This document shows positions 7,300 to 15,906 of a stretch of DNA of 45,837 nucleotides, piece by piece. Source of the stretch: MFWN01 sp964594115 (GTDB lineage Archaea > Nanobdellota > Nanobdellia > Pacearchaeales > GW2011-AR1). Below the pieces are notes generated by a model. It saw only the letters and a program-made list of their open reading frames with translations, had not been told where the DNA came from and searched no databases. Numbering within the stretch: the first letter of the stretch is position 1; each line of letters begins with the position of its first letter. The position numbers and the translations under genes were made by a program. Where the stretch lies: assembly GCA_964594115.1 (NCBI GenBank), contig CAZQLD010000008.1, forward strand, positions 1-45,837, in the 5' to 3' direction.

Positions 7300-8766
7300 T
7301 TAGTTATGTTCTATTGGATTATTTTTTTTATAGAAATTTTTAGCGTGCTTTAATTTTTCTTCTGAAACTGCATAAATTGTCATAATTTTCTCTCCTTTTT
7401 CAACAACTTGATTAGTTTTTTTATAAAGATAAATTCCTGCAGGTTTATCTTCTGGAGAGCCTGCATGTCTTGCAAGAGTGCTTATTAATTTATTGTTAAT
7501 GTGTTTAATTTTCATTCTCCTTTTGGCTCTGATAGTATAAGTAAAACGCCCTAGTTTTAGTTTTTTTATTTTCCCTTCCTGAGCTTTTAAAATCTGTTTG
7601 AATTTTTTAAAGGCTTTTCCAGAGTCTAAAACTTCTTGAGCTAATTTAATGCCTTTTCCTTTTTTTGCCTTGCCAGTCATTTCTAATAATCTTCCTGCAA
7701 GCATAATGGATTTTCCCTCTAAATCGTCTGGGCCTTGTTTTCTTCTTAATACTTTTAAAACATCTATCATTTCTAAAACCGGACCTATTCCATTTCCAAT
7801 AGGCTCTCTTCCATCTGTCAAAACAACTTCTAATTTTAAATCAAATTCCCTTCCAAGTTTCAAAAATTTATTTTTCAGTTTTTTTGCATTGCTTCTTGTA
7901 ACTTTCGCTGATTTTCCATAAGGTATATCAATTAAGATATATTTACTGTCTACTGAAATTTTTTTTGAAAGAATGCTTGCAATCAATTGTGCTGTTGAAT
8001 CTATTTTCACTATTTTCCCTATTTTAATTATCTTATCATCTACAGGAGCCAATCCTAAGGCACCTCCCCAGACGAAACAGGCATTTGTTTTTTTAATTAT
8101 CTTTTTGATTTTTTTTATTGAAAAATCAACTCTGGCAAGTGTCTCAATCACATCAGCTGTCCCTGCTGCCGAAGTTATTGCTCTTGAAGAAGTTTTAGGC
8201 ATAATTAATCCAAGAGAAGAACAAATTGATATTATGATGGGAGTTGTTCTATTTCCTGCTACCCCCCCTATGCAGTGTTTATCTGTAATTTTCCCTCTTA
8301 ATCTTAATTGACTTCCTGTATCCACCATTGACTTAATCAAATATTTAGTTTCTTTTAACGACATGTCTTGGCTATAAACTGCTGAAATAAAAAAAGCTAC
8401 CTCTGCTTCTGTTAAAGCATTATTAGCAATATCCCTAATAATTTCATTAACTTCTTCTTTAGTTAATTCCTGACCTTTTAATTTTCTTTTAATCAGTTCT
8501 ATGCTATGAGGTCTAGAAGTAATCTCTACCTCTACCTTGCTTCTATTTCTTAAGTCTAAATATCTCACAATATCTTCAGAAACTGCAATTTCATTTGGTT
8601 TCAATAAACCAGATACAATCTCTGCTATTGCGATTATTTTTCTGTTTCTTTTTTTTATAAGAACTCTGTTGTCAACATGCAGGCTCATTTTTTCAGCAGT
8701 TTTCTCATGAATCATACAAACAGGTTTTCCTGCAAAAAATTTTAAAATCCTAACTTTTAGTTTCAT
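7300..8766 (-). CDS. deoA: AMP phosphorylase (thymidine phosphorylase family)
   Basis: At 488 residues it has the length of archaeal AMP phosphorylases (about 500), which carry an extra N-terminal beta domain (about 1-85) ahead of the pyrimidine phosphorylase fold. Seen: KHCIGGVAGNRTTPI (phosphate site), SSRAITSAAGTADVIETL (the family signature), TDGREPIGNGIGP, and C-terminal ARHAGSPEDKPAG. The enzyme converts AMP and phosphate to adenine and ribose-1,5-bisphosphate. An R15P isomerase-like gene lies at 32661, which supports the AMP salvage role over simple thymidine breakdown. Confidence 0.9.
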   Translation of the reverse strand: MKLKVRILKFFAGKPVCMIHEKTAEKMSLHVDNRVLIKKRNRKIIAIAEIVSGLLKPNEIAVSEDIVRYLDLRNRSKVEVEITSRPHSIELIKRKLKGQELTKEEVNEIIRDIANNALTEAEVAFFISAVYSQDMSLKETKYLIKSMVDTGSQLRLRGKITDKHCIGGVAGNRTTPIIISICSSLGLIMPKTSSRAITSAAGTADVIETLARVDFSIKKIKKIIKKTNACFVWGGALGLAPVDDKIIKIGKIVKIDSTAQLIASILSKKISVDSKYILIDIPYGKSAKVTRSNAKKLKNKFLKLGREFDLKLEVVLTDGREPIGNGIGPVLEMIDVLKVLRRKQGPDDLEGKSIMLAGRLLEMTGKAKKGKGIKLAQEVLDSGKAFKKFKQILKAQEGKIKKLKLGRFTYTIRAKRRMKIKHINNKLISTLARHAGSPEDKPAGIYLYKKTNQVVEKGEKIMTIYAVSEEKLKHAKNFYKKNNPIEHN

Positions 8767-8821
8767 TTTACCTCTCTTTATTATATAGGTAAAAAAAGAA
8801 TTGGTTTTTATATCTTGCTAT

Positions 8822-9871
8822 TTATTTTGCTTTTTGTATAAAAAGGCTTTTAGATTTTTTGTCTTTAGTGTCTCTATAATATTCTAACAACAAAAGAAGA
8901 TAAGCTATGATTAAAGGGCCTATAATTAATCCTAAAACCCCAAATACAAATAAACCCCCAAGCATACTTACTAAAATAATTGCAGAATTTATTTTTGTTT
9001 TTTTACTGACTATTAAAGGCCGTATTATTGTATCTACCCAGCTCACCACAATTAATCCATAAATAAGCAAACCAAAACCAGCAGTGGTTCTACCGGTCAT
9101 AAAGAGATAAACATCTACTGGCACCCAGACAAGCCAGGGACCTATAATCGGAAGTATGCCTACAAAAGTAGCAACCAGTGTTAAAATTAATGCGTTAGGA
9201 ACTTTGAAAATAAACAGAGCAAAACCTGTAACAATTCCTTGCACAATACCTACTATGATTTGTCCGAAGATAACAGAGTGAGTTATATCTTTAAACTGCT
9301 TGAAAACTTTTTTTTCAGATTCTTTTGACAGAGGAGACATGCTTTGTATATAGGCCACAAATTTTTCTCCATCACGCAGACCAAAAAAGAAAACAAACAA
9401 AATTAGCAGACCATGTAATAAAATTGTCGGAGAGCTAAGTAAAATATCTGTAAACTTGTTAAGAAAAGAAGATGCTATCTTGCTTGTAAAAGAATTTACA
9501 GATACTATTAAGTCATTAGAGAGCTCCTGAGAAGAAAAGAACTTGTTGAAAAGAGCATGCAAGGGAGCTAAAAAATCTTCTTTTTGCATAAGGGTATATA
9601 CATTAAATGTTTGTTTTACAAGCATAGGTATAAAGAACAAAAGAGGCAGGATTATAATTGTAAGAAGAACTAAGCAAATTAATAATGCAGATAAATTTTT
9701 ATTTTTTGTCCAAGAATAAACTTTTCTATATACTGGATAAAAAATAAATGCTAAAATTAGGGCAAAAATAGAAGAAATCAGTATAGGTCTTATAATAAAA
9801 AAAGTGAGAATTGCCAGCACAACTATAAGAAAAATACTTGCTATTTTGTTGAAAGATTTTTCATCTATCAT
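8822..9871 (-). CDS. AI-2E family transporter (PerM-like membrane protein)
   Basis: The 349-residue protein has about eight hydrophobic segments. Two pairs lie at the N-terminus (about 8-45, 60-90) and the rest form the C-terminal bundle (about 150-340). The VATFVGILPIIGPWLVWVPV and LGLIIGPLIIAYLL stretches are diagnostic of the AI-2E/PerM family. The substrate is unknown; members export small molecules or act as antiporters. A TATA-like CTTTATAAAGG lies in the divergent gap with the next gene. Confidence 0.88.
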   Translation of the reverse strand: MIDEKSFNKIASIFLIVVLAILTFFIIRPILISSIFALILAFIFYPVYRKVYSWTKNKNLSALLICLVLLTIIILPLLFFIPMLVKQTFNVYTLMQKEDFLAPLHALFNKFFSSQELSNDLIVSVNSFTSKIASSFLNKFTDILLSSPTILLHGLLILFVFFFGLRDGEKFVAYIQSMSPLSKESEKKVFKQFKDITHSVIFGQIIVGIVQGIVTGFALFIFKVPNALILTLVATFVGILPIIGPWLVWVPVDVYLFMTGRTTAGFGLLIYGLIVVSWVDTIIRPLIVSKKTKINSAIILVSMLGGLFVFGVLGLIIGPLIIAYLLLLLEYYRDTKDKKSKSLFIQKAK

Positions 9872-9953
9872 TTTAAAGATTTTCCCTAAGTTACAAAGAA
9901 AAGATTTTCATCTTTATAAAGGTTTTTAAACTTTGTTATTTTTTTAAATTAAA

Positions 9954-10610
9954 ATGGACTGCTTTATCAAAAAAGTTTGGCAAGACAGGGGAGAGGAGGT
10001 TCATAATTATTTTGTAAGATTCTCTAGGGGGCAATTTGAGAACCGTGCTATTTTAAAATTGCAAAAAACTACTAAAATAAAACTTAAAGGAAGTTTTGAA
10101 TGGACGAATGACTTTGTGAATCTTGCTAGTGAACTTACTGACACCAAGTTTTCCGGCATTATTCTCAGCAAGGAAAAATTAGAATTAGAAAATGAAAAAA
10201 AGAAAAAAGGGGTTTTCCAGTATGATGTTTCACTAAGTTCAGAGAAAATAAGGGAGATTAGGGATAAAGTTTATAATATGCTATTAGATTGCGAAGGAGA
10301 AGGAATTGTATTAAAAATAAAGAAAAAATTGCCAAAGCCTGGTAAGAGTGGAGAGAAAAAAATAGATGATAAGTTTTGCCAGCTTGAAGCTGACTTGAGA
10401 TACTGGCCACAAATAAAAGAGGCATTTATGCTTCCTGAATGTAAAAAGTGCAAGATTTCACACACTTTTATTATAGACAACTTAATTCTTCCTGAAGGAG
10501 AAAAAGATTTTGAGAGAATCAGAGAACTTGCAAAAAGAAAAGGCAAGATTCTCAGAAAACTAGAAGTTGACAAACAAGAAAGACAAGAAGAAAAGGATTT
10601 TGTGGCTTAA
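9954..10610 (+). CDS. Hypothetical protein with a CxxC pair
   Basis: The 218-residue soluble, lysine/glutamate-rich protein is not recognised. The first 100 residues look alpha/beta. A later segment has LPECKKCKIS (about residue 160), a single CxxC without an obvious partner. The C-terminus is strongly helical and charged. TATA candidate GTTTTTAAAC lies about 25-30 nt before the ATG, so a leaderless transcript is likely. Confidence 0.7.
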   Translation: MDCFIKKVWQDRGEEVHNYFVRFSRGQFENRAILKLQKTTKIKLKGSFEWTNDFVNLASELTDTKFSGIILSKEKLELENEKKKKGVFQYDVSLSSEKIREIRDKVYNMLLDCEGEGIVLKIKKKLPKPGKSGEKKIDDKFCQLEADLRYWPQIKEAFMLPECKKCKISHTFIIDNLILPEGEKDFERIRELAKRKGKILRKLEVDKQERQEEKDFVA

Positions 10611-10670
10611 GGGGAAAAGTCCGGAGGGTGCATCCTAAATATTTAAAAACTATTCTTCTTTATTGATAAT

Positions 10671-10934
10671 ATGGTGACAAAAAAAGCAAAGAAAAAACCA
10701 GAAGATGTTGATATTAATATTAAAGTAAATAATCTTGACAAAGCTGTCAGGGCAGGAATTAAATATCACAAAAAAGAAAAGTGGAGATGCAATGGAAGTG
10801 GCTTTTGGATATTTGGTTCAGCTCTTGCAATTGTATTATCCTATACTCAAAATAGTTCTATCTTATGGGCAATTATTCATGGAATTATAAGCTGGTTTTA
10901 TGTCATTTATAGAATAATTCTTCTTTATGCTTAA
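10671..10934 (+). CDS. Small two-helix membrane protein
   Basis: The 87-residue product has a basic N-terminus (KKAKKKP). Two hydrophobic segments follow (about 45-60 and 65-86), interrupted by QNSS. It is unrecognised. TATA candidate TATTTAAAAAC lies about 25 nt upstream, separating it from the preceding gene. It precedes two hairpins and the promoter of the ribosomal operon. Confidence 0.6.
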   Translation: MVTKKAKKKPEDVDINIKVNNLDKAVRAGIKYHKKEKWRCNGSGFWIFGSALAIVLSYTQNSSILWAIIHGIISWFYVIYRIILLYA

Positions 10935-10941
10935 TGAGATT

Positions 10942-10992
10942 ATCTTAAACCTTAGCTTAAGATTCTGGCAGGGGCATGCTATTATTCTGCCA
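10942..10992 (+). terminator. Two hairpins between the membrane protein gene and the ribosomal operon
   Basis: Hairpin 1 has perfect 7-bp arms ATCTTAA/TTAAGAT (10942-10948/10957-10963). Hairpin 2 has TGGCAG/CTGCCA (10966-10971/10987-10992) around a 15-nt loop. No strong T-tract follows, so termination is plausible but not certain. Confidence 0.4.
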
Positions 10993-11000
10993 ATAAAAAC

Positions 11001-11093
11001 CTTTAAAAATGCACTTTTTCTATGTTAAATGAGGGGATAGTGTCTTAAAATGAAATCGCTCCGCACAGTAACTAAACCGTTGAAAATTAACAA
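11001..11093 (+). promoter_or_regulatory. Promoter and leader of the ribosomal protein operon
   Basis: CTTTAAAAAT at 11001-11010 is the best TATA candidate; transcription would begin near 11030-11035 and leave a leader of about 60 nt, long for a genome whose other genes look leaderless. Within the leader, TAAAATG places an ATG at 11050. This opens a 41-codon frame overlapping uL3 out of frame. It could be a leader peptide or a chance frame. Archaeal ribosomal operons can be autoregulated from such leaders. Confidence 0.45.
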
Positions 11094-12059
11094 ATGCCAA
11101 AACACTCTCAACCGAGAAGCGGAAGTTTACAATACTGGCCCAGGAAAAGAGCCAGAAAAATTGTTCCTAGTGTGAACTGGACTGCTCTCACTGTTTCTAA
11201 AAATGATAAACCCGGACTTTTAGGATTTATTGTTTATAAAGCTGGAATGGCTTCTTGTTTGGTTAAAGATAATACAGAACACTCTTTAACAAAAGGCCAT
11301 AAAATTGTCATACCTATAACAATTCTAGAGGCTCCGGCTTTGAAAATCCTTTCTGTCAGATTCTATAAAGCTAATAAACTGGTTAAGGAAATTTTTATTG
11401 GAGGAGAAAAAGAATTAAAAAGAAAGATAAAATTAAGCAAGAAAAAAGAAGTGAAAAAAAATGTGAATTTAGATAAGGTTGAAAATTACGATAATATAAG
11501 AGTTATTGCTTATTCTTTAGTTGCAAGAACCGGAATTAAGAAAACCCCTGATATTGCAGAACTAGGTTTATCTGGAACAAAAGAGGAACAGTTGGGAGTT
11601 GTTAAGAATTTCTTAAATAAAGAAATTTCAATAAGTAATATTTTTCAACAGGGTTTGACTGATGTGAGAGGACTAACAAAAGGAAAAGGAACTCAAGGGC
11701 CTGTGAAAAGATTTGGAATAAGCTTAAGAAGCCATAAATCTGAAAAAGGTGTAAGAAAAGTTGGAAGCATAGGCCCGTGGCATCCTGCCCGTGTAACATT
11801 CAGAGTAGCAATGGCGGGCCAGCTTGGTTTTTTCACAAGAATAACTTATAATCATAAAATAATTGATGTTAATAATATTAATGAAAAAGATATAAATCCC
11901 AAACAAGGATTTAAACATTATGGGAAGATAAAAACAGATTATATAATTTTAAAAGGAAGTGTTTCAGGGCCTGCTAAGAGACAATTACTATTAACAAAGG
12001 CATTAAGACCAACAAAAAAACAAGAAAAACAAAATTTTGAATTTGTGAAGTTAACATGA
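11094..12059 (+). CDS. rpl3: Ribosomal protein uL3
   Basis: The 321-residue product has the length of archaeal/eukaryotic uL3. The N-terminus PKHSQPRSGSLQYWPRKRAR is the conserved start. GLTKGKGTQGPVKRFGI and GSIGPWHPARVTFRVAMAGQ are the core loop contacting the peptidyl transferase centre. It is the first gene of the operon and overlaps uL4 by 4 nt (ATGA). Confidence 0.97.
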   Translation: MPKHSQPRSGSLQYWPRKRARKIVPSVNWTALTVSKNDKPGLLGFIVYKAGMASCLVKDNTEHSLTKGHKIVIPITILEAPALKILSVRFYKANKLVKEIFIGGEKELKRKIKLSKKKEVKKNVNLDKVENYDNIRVIAYSLVARTGIKKTPDIAELGLSGTKEEQLGVVKNFLNKEISISNIFQQGLTDVRGLTKGKGTQGPVKRFGISLRSHKSEKGVRKVGSIGPWHPARVTFRVAMAGQLGFFTRITYNHKIIDVNNINEKDINPKQGFKHYGKIKTDYIILKGSVSGPAKRQLLLTKALRPTKKQEKQNFEFVKLT

Positions 12060-12973
12060 AAATAACAATCTTAGATATTGAAGGAAAGAAGAAAGGAGAA
12101 CTAATCACAAACATATTTGATGGAAAAATAAGATATGACATTATGCAAAGAGTAGTAGAAGCTGAAAAAAGAAAGCATCCTTACGCTCCTTTTTATCTTG
12201 CTGGAAAACAAGCTTCTGCTTCTGGAAAGATAAGGCATACAAGAAGAAAATGGAAAACAGCTGCTGGCAGAGGAATTTCCAGAATACCAAGGAAAATTTT
12301 CTGGAGAAGAGGAACACAATTTTACTGGCAGGGAGCCACAATATCAAGTGCAAGAGGGGGGAGAAGATCTCATCCTCCTAAAATTTTATCTATAATAAAA
12401 GAAAAGAAGATAAACAAAAAAGAAAGAAAGCTTGCCTTTTTGTCCGCATTAGCTTTAACAGTTTCTGTCAATGAATTAAAAGGAAAATATAAAACTTTAG
12501 AAGGTAAAGAGATTAAAATTAAGCTGCCTATAATTATTGAAAAGAAGATTCTTAAACTAAAAACAAAGGATTTCTTAAAAAGTTTAAAGAAAGTTTTAGA
12601 CGAACTGGCAGACATAGCTGTTAAGAAAAAATCTATTAGAGCTGGAAGAGGAAAAACAAGGGGCAGGAGATATAAGAAAACAGCTGGCTTGCTTTTTGTT
12701 ATTGGAAATAAAGAAGAAAAAAAGATTAAAGGCATAGAAGTTAAAAAAGCAAATCAGGTTTCTGTTTCTGATCTTGCTTCAAATGGTGCAAGATTAACTG
12801 TTTATACACAAGATGCTGTCAAAGAATTAGAAAACAAACTAACTGGAAAATTAGATATTAAAGAAGGGAAAAAGAAAGAAGGAAAAAGAAAGAAGGAAAA
12901 AAGGAAAATTAAAAAAGAAAAAATAAAAGAAAAAAAATCAAAAAAAATAAAAGAAAAGAAGGAAGGAAAATGA
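12056..12973 (+). CDS. rpl4: Ribosomal protein uL4
   Basis: The 305-residue protein has the long internal loop ASASGKIRHTRRKWKTAAGRG and RGGRRSHPPK, which reaches into the exit tunnel. After about residue 262 it has a lysine/glutamate low-complexity tail of about 40 residues, longer than usual. The stop overlaps the next ATG by 4 nt, but that next gene is a DnaQ-like exonuclease and not uL23. Confidence 0.96.
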   Translation: MKITILDIEGKKKGELITNIFDGKIRYDIMQRVVEAEKRKHPYAPFYLAGKQASASGKIRHTRRKWKTAAGRGISRIPRKIFWRRGTQFYWQGATISSARGGRRSHPPKILSIIKEKKINKKERKLAFLSALALTVSVNELKGKYKTLEGKEIKIKLPIIIEKKILKLKTKDFLKSLKKVLDELADIAVKKKSIRAGRGKTRGRRYKKTAGLLFVIGNKEEKKIKGIEVKKANQVSVSDLASNGARLTVYTQDAVKELENKLTGKLDIKEGKKKEGKRKKEKRKIKKEKIKEKKSKKIKEKKEGK

Positions 12974-13614
12974 TAGTTGTTGATATAGAAACAAGCGGAG
13001 GGCATCCAGATACAGCAGGTATATGGCAGCTTGGTGCTTTAGACTTTTACAATATTGACAACCAATTCCTAGAAGAATGTAAGATTGATAATGACGATGT
13101 TGTTGAAGAAGCAGCTCTTAGAGTTCATGGCAAAAATGAAGAAGAGTTAAGGGATAAAAATAAACAATCACAAAAGCAGTTATTAGAGAATTTTTTTAAA
13201 TGGGTAAAGAAAATAAAAATAAAAAATATGATAAGCCAATGTCCACAGACTCTTGATTTCCCCCTGTTAAGATTAAAAGCTAAGAAATATGGATTAATAT
13301 TCCCATTTCATTATCGTGCTTTTGACCTCCATAGTATTGCTCAAATTAGGCACTTTCAAATTAAGGGTGAATTTTCTATTAAAGAAAATTATAGTGTTTT
13401 AGGTTTGACAAATATTTTAAAATTTTGCGGGATGAGGGATGAAAGAAGGCAGTTTTCTGGTAAATCTTTTGATGGCGAAATAGTAAAAGAAGGAAAGCCC
13501 CACAATGCCCTTGAAGACTGCAAATTAGAAGCAGAGTGTTTTTCAAGATTAGTTTATGGCAAGAATCTCTTGCCAGAATTTTCAAAATTTAAAATTCCTG
13601 AATACTTAAAATGA
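12970..13614 (+). CDS. DEDDh 3'-5' exonuclease (DnaQ-like) inside the ribosomal operon
   Basis: In this 214-residue protein all five catalytic residues can be placed: Exo I VVDIETSG (D5, E7), Exo II CPQTLDFPLL (D96), Exo III PHNALEDC (H178, D183). It is therefore probably an active nuclease on DNA or RNA 3' ends. It sits between uL4 and uL23 with 4-nt overlaps on both sides, so it must be co-transcribed and probably translationally coupled. RNA trimming or proofreading tied to growth is possible but inferred. Confidence 0.88.
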   Translation: MIVVDIETSGGHPDTAGIWQLGALDFYNIDNQFLEECKIDNDDVVEEAALRVHGKNEEELRDKNKQSQKQLLENFFKWVKKIKIKNMISQCPQTLDFPLLRLKAKKYGLIFPFHYRAFDLHSIAQIRHFQIKGEFSIKENYSVLGLTNILKFCGMRDERRQFSGKSFDGEIVKEGKPHNALEDCKLEAECFSRLVYGKNLLPEFSKFKIPEYLK

Positions 13615-13850
13615 TAAAACCAATAACAACAGAGAAAGCTGTAAGGCTTATAGAAGCAGAGAATACTTTGCTATTTGAAACAGAAAGACAGAGAAGAAAG
13701 CCAGAAATAAAAAAAGAAATAGAAGAGATTTTTGATGTCAAGGTAGATAAAGTAAGGGTTTTCATAAGGGGAAATAAAAAATATGCTTATGTTAAATTAA
13801 ATAAGAAAAATCTAGCTATAGATGTGGCTACTAGGCTCGGAATGATTTAA
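13611..13850 (+). CDS. rpl23: Ribosomal protein uL23
   Basis: The 79-residue product matches the archaeal length. It begins IKPITTEKAVRLIE, and KKEIEEIFDVKVDKVRVFI is the family core that sits at the tunnel exit and binds SRP and Sec. One nucleotide separates it from the next gene. Confidence 0.96.
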   Translation: MIKPITTEKAVRLIEAENTLLFETERQRRKPEIKKEIEEIFDVKVDKVRVFIRGNKKYAYVKLNKKNLAIDVATRLGMI

Positions 13851-13851
13851 A

Positions 13852-14241
13852 ATGAGAACATTAGACTTAACAAACTACTCAATAAGAACCCCTAAAAGAA
13901 TAATTCTTGGAAGTGCAGCGGATTTTGATATCCTTGAATCTGGAGATTTGACTAAAGTCAGAGGAGGATTAGTGGGAATAACTAGGTGGTTAGTTTATGA
14001 AGGGACAAGAGGGGGAAAAGATTCATTTATAGAACAAGATCCTGTAAAACCTAGCCAGATAATTAGTTATAGATTAGGAAGAGACTCTAATCCTGTTATA
14101 GATAATAAATTACAGATTCCTAGAGGTTTAAAAGAAATTAAGGTTCATAAGCCAGAAGATAAGGAATTTGGTTATAGGGTAGGACTTTTAATGGCTGCTG
14201 GATTGTGGAAGAGTCCAGCAAGGATGGTTAAGGGAGCATAA
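13852..14241 (+). CDS. Hypothetical protein embedded between uL23 and uL2
   Basis: The 129-residue product is unrecognised. The sequence is beta/turn-rich, starting RTLDLTNYSIRTPKRIILG, with many Gly/Arg (RGGLVGITRWLVYEG). The basic, glycine-rich nature would suit an RNA- or ribosome-associated protein, but nothing identifies it. Spacing of 1 nt on both sides shows it is part of the operon. Confidence 0.7.
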   Translation: MRTLDLTNYSIRTPKRIILGSAADFDILESGDLTKVRGGLVGITRWLVYEGTRGGKDSFIEQDPVKPSQIISYRLGRDSNPVIDNKLQIPRGLKEIKVHKPEDKEFGYRVGLLMAAGLWKSPARMVKGA

Positions 14242-14242
14242 A

Positions 14243-14569
14243 ATGGGAAAAGAAAAAATCCAAATACAAGTTGCAGAAGCAGAAGAATCAGGAGAACTAG
14301 AGATTGCTTTAAAAGAAAAAGTAGTTCAAGTAAATGGTATAGGATATATGTTGCATAAAGTAGTTGATGAAAAAAAAGGAGAAATGTTCTTTGTTGGAAA
14401 AGGCTCAAGCAGTTTAATAAAATATGTATCTATCCTTAAAGAAAATATTACTGTTAAAGAGGGAATCTTATTATTTGATAAGCATTATTCTACTGCAGAG
14501 ATTAGCAATCGGAAATCATTATTTTATAAAAATTGGCATAAAGCATTGAAGGAGGTTAAAATTCTTTAA
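14243..14569 (+). CDS. Hypothetical protein embedded between uL23 and uL2
   Basis: The 108-residue product is unrecognised: an acidic N-terminus (QVAEAEESGELEIALKEK), then a mixed alpha/beta part (GIGYMLHKVV...GEMFFVGKGSSSLIKYVSIL) and a lysine-rich C-terminus. It follows the preceding hypothetical by 1 nt and precedes uL2 by 1 nt. GGAGG at its 3' end (GAAGGAGGTTAAA) may act as ribosome binding site for uL2. Confidence 0.7.
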   Translation: MGKEKIQIQVAEAEESGELEIALKEKVVQVNGIGYMLHKVVDEKKGEMFFVGKGSSSLIKYVSILKENITVKEGILLFDKHYSTAEISNRKSLFYKNWHKALKEVKIL

Positions 14570-14570
14570 A

Positions 14571-15272
14571 ATGGGAAAGAGAATTGTAAGTCAGGCAAGA
14601 GGGCACGGAAGTTTAACTTATAGAATTAGAAAAAAAGCTTTTAGACATAAAATCAGCTATCCTAATGCAAAAGGAAAGGCTAAAATAATTAAGCTTATAC
14701 ATTCTGCTGGGCACACCTCTCCTTTAATCAAGCTTCAAATAGATAAGAAAATTTTCTATAATCTTGCTTTTCAGAATGCATTTGAAGGACAGGAAATAAA
14801 TATTGGTAAAGCAGAGAAGGCAAAAGAAGGAGATATTATAAATCTGGAAGATGGAAAAATAGGGATGAAAGTCTATAATATAGAAACAAAACCAGGAGAG
14901 GGTGGAAAGTTGGTAAGAACAGCAGGAAGTTCTGCCCATATTGCTAAAAAAGAAAAAAATAAAGTATTTTTATTAATGCCAAGTAAAAAAACAATCGGCT
15001 TTAATAAAAAATCAAGAGCCAGTATAGGAGTTATAGCAGCTTCTGGAAGATTAGACAAACCATTAAGAAAAGCAGGAAAAAGATTTTATGCTATGAAAGC
15101 AAAAGGTAGAAAATGGCACTTTACCTCTGCTGTTAAAGTTAATGCTATTGATCATCCTTTTGGAGGAGGAAGAGGGAAAAGAATTAAAAGTAAAATTGCT
15201 AAAAGAAACTCACCACCTGGAGCAAAAGTAGGGCATCTTAGGCCTAGAAGAACCGGGAGGAAGAAAAGATAA
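14571..15272 (+). CDS. rpl2: Ribosomal protein uL2
   Basis: The 233-residue product carries GKRIVSQARGHGSLTYRIRK at the N-terminus. RTAGSSAHIA and the C-terminal HPFGGGRGKRIKSKIAKRNSPPG loop, with the conserved His region at the peptidyl transferase centre, are intact. Confidence 0.97.
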   Translation: MGKRIVSQARGHGSLTYRIRKKAFRHKISYPNAKGKAKIIKLIHSAGHTSPLIKLQIDKKIFYNLAFQNAFEGQEINIGKAEKAKEGDIINLEDGKIGMKVYNIETKPGEGGKLVRTAGSSAHIAKKEKNKVFLLMPSKKTIGFNKKSRASIGVIAASGRLDKPLRKAGKRFYAMKAKGRKWHFTSAVKVNAIDHPFGGGRGKRIKSKIAKRNSPPGAKVGHLRPRRTGRKKR

Positions 15273-15274
15273 AA

Positions 15275-15517
15275 ATGGCAGAAACACAAATTGTAAAATA
15301 CTTTAAATTACAAAAAGGCAATGTTGGGTTAATTGAAATGATATCAAGATTAGAGGTAGGAAAATCTATTGAGGTTATTGACTTTGCCAATCTTCAGCAG
15401 GTAAGAGAGTGTGTGAGTGCAGTAAATACTATGCTAACAACCCAAGGTCAAAAAAATCTTTATACTCATAGCTCAAATGAAAAAAATTTAATTTATTTTA
15501 TTAGGAGAATAGAATAA
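15275..15517 (+). CDS. Hypothetical small protein preceding uS19
   Basis: The 80-residue product is unrecognised; beta-alpha-beta pattern with GLIEMISRLEVGKSIEVIDF followed by a helix and C-terminal LYTHSSNEKNLIYFIRRIE. It resembles in size, order and ending (aromatic/Ile-rich strand finishing RI) the 100-residue protein just after uS19 (15907), so the two may be distant paralogs flanking uS19. It could be a swapped ribosome-associated domain; no motif proves this. Confidence 0.68.
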   Translation: MAETQIVKYFKLQKGNVGLIEMISRLEVGKSIEVIDFANLQQVRECVSAVNTMLTTQGQKNLYTHSSNEKNLIYFIRRIE

Positions 15518-15518
15518 A

Positions 15519-15905
15519 ATGCCAAAAGAATTTACATTTCGAGGAAAGACAATAGAAGAATTAAAACAACTCGATACTCGGGAGTTTGCGAAATATCTTA
15601 AATCAAGGCAAAGAAGGGCTGTCTTGCGCCAGTTTGACACTATTGAGAATTTCATAGCAAGATGCAACAAAAAACAGAAAAAAAGAAAACCAATAAGAAC
15701 CCATTTAAGGAATTTGGTTATTGTTCCAAGAATGGTTGATTTGACTATTTATGTTTACAATGGAAAAACCTATGTTAGGGTGATGATTATCCCAGAGATG
15801 TTAGGGCACAGATTAGGGGAATTTTCAGTAACAAGAACTAAAGTTCAGCACGGTGCTCCTGGAATTGGAGCTACTCGTTCAAGTGCTGCATTATCTGTAA
15901 AATAA
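15519..15905 (+). CDS. rps19: Ribosomal protein uS19
   Basis: The 128-residue product is typical for archaea. It contains FTFRGKTIEELKQL, the basic stretch KKRKPIRTHLRNLVIVPRMV, IYVYNGKTYV and the C-terminal core MLGHRLGEFSVTR of the small-subunit head protein. It is bordered by two unrecognised small proteins with 1-nt spacing. Confidence 0.97.
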   Translation: MPKEFTFRGKTIEELKQLDTREFAKYLKSRQRRAVLRQFDTIENFIARCNKKQKKRKPIRTHLRNLVIVPRMVDLTIYVYNGKTYVRVMIIPEMLGHRLGEFSVTRTKVQHGAPGIGATRSSAALSVK

Positions 15906-15906
15906 A

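Noticed and set aside
12370..12735. 121-codon minus-strand frame under uL4
   Set aside because: Phe/Ser/Leu-rich antisense shadow of a Lys-rich gene; many similar shadows occur along the operon.
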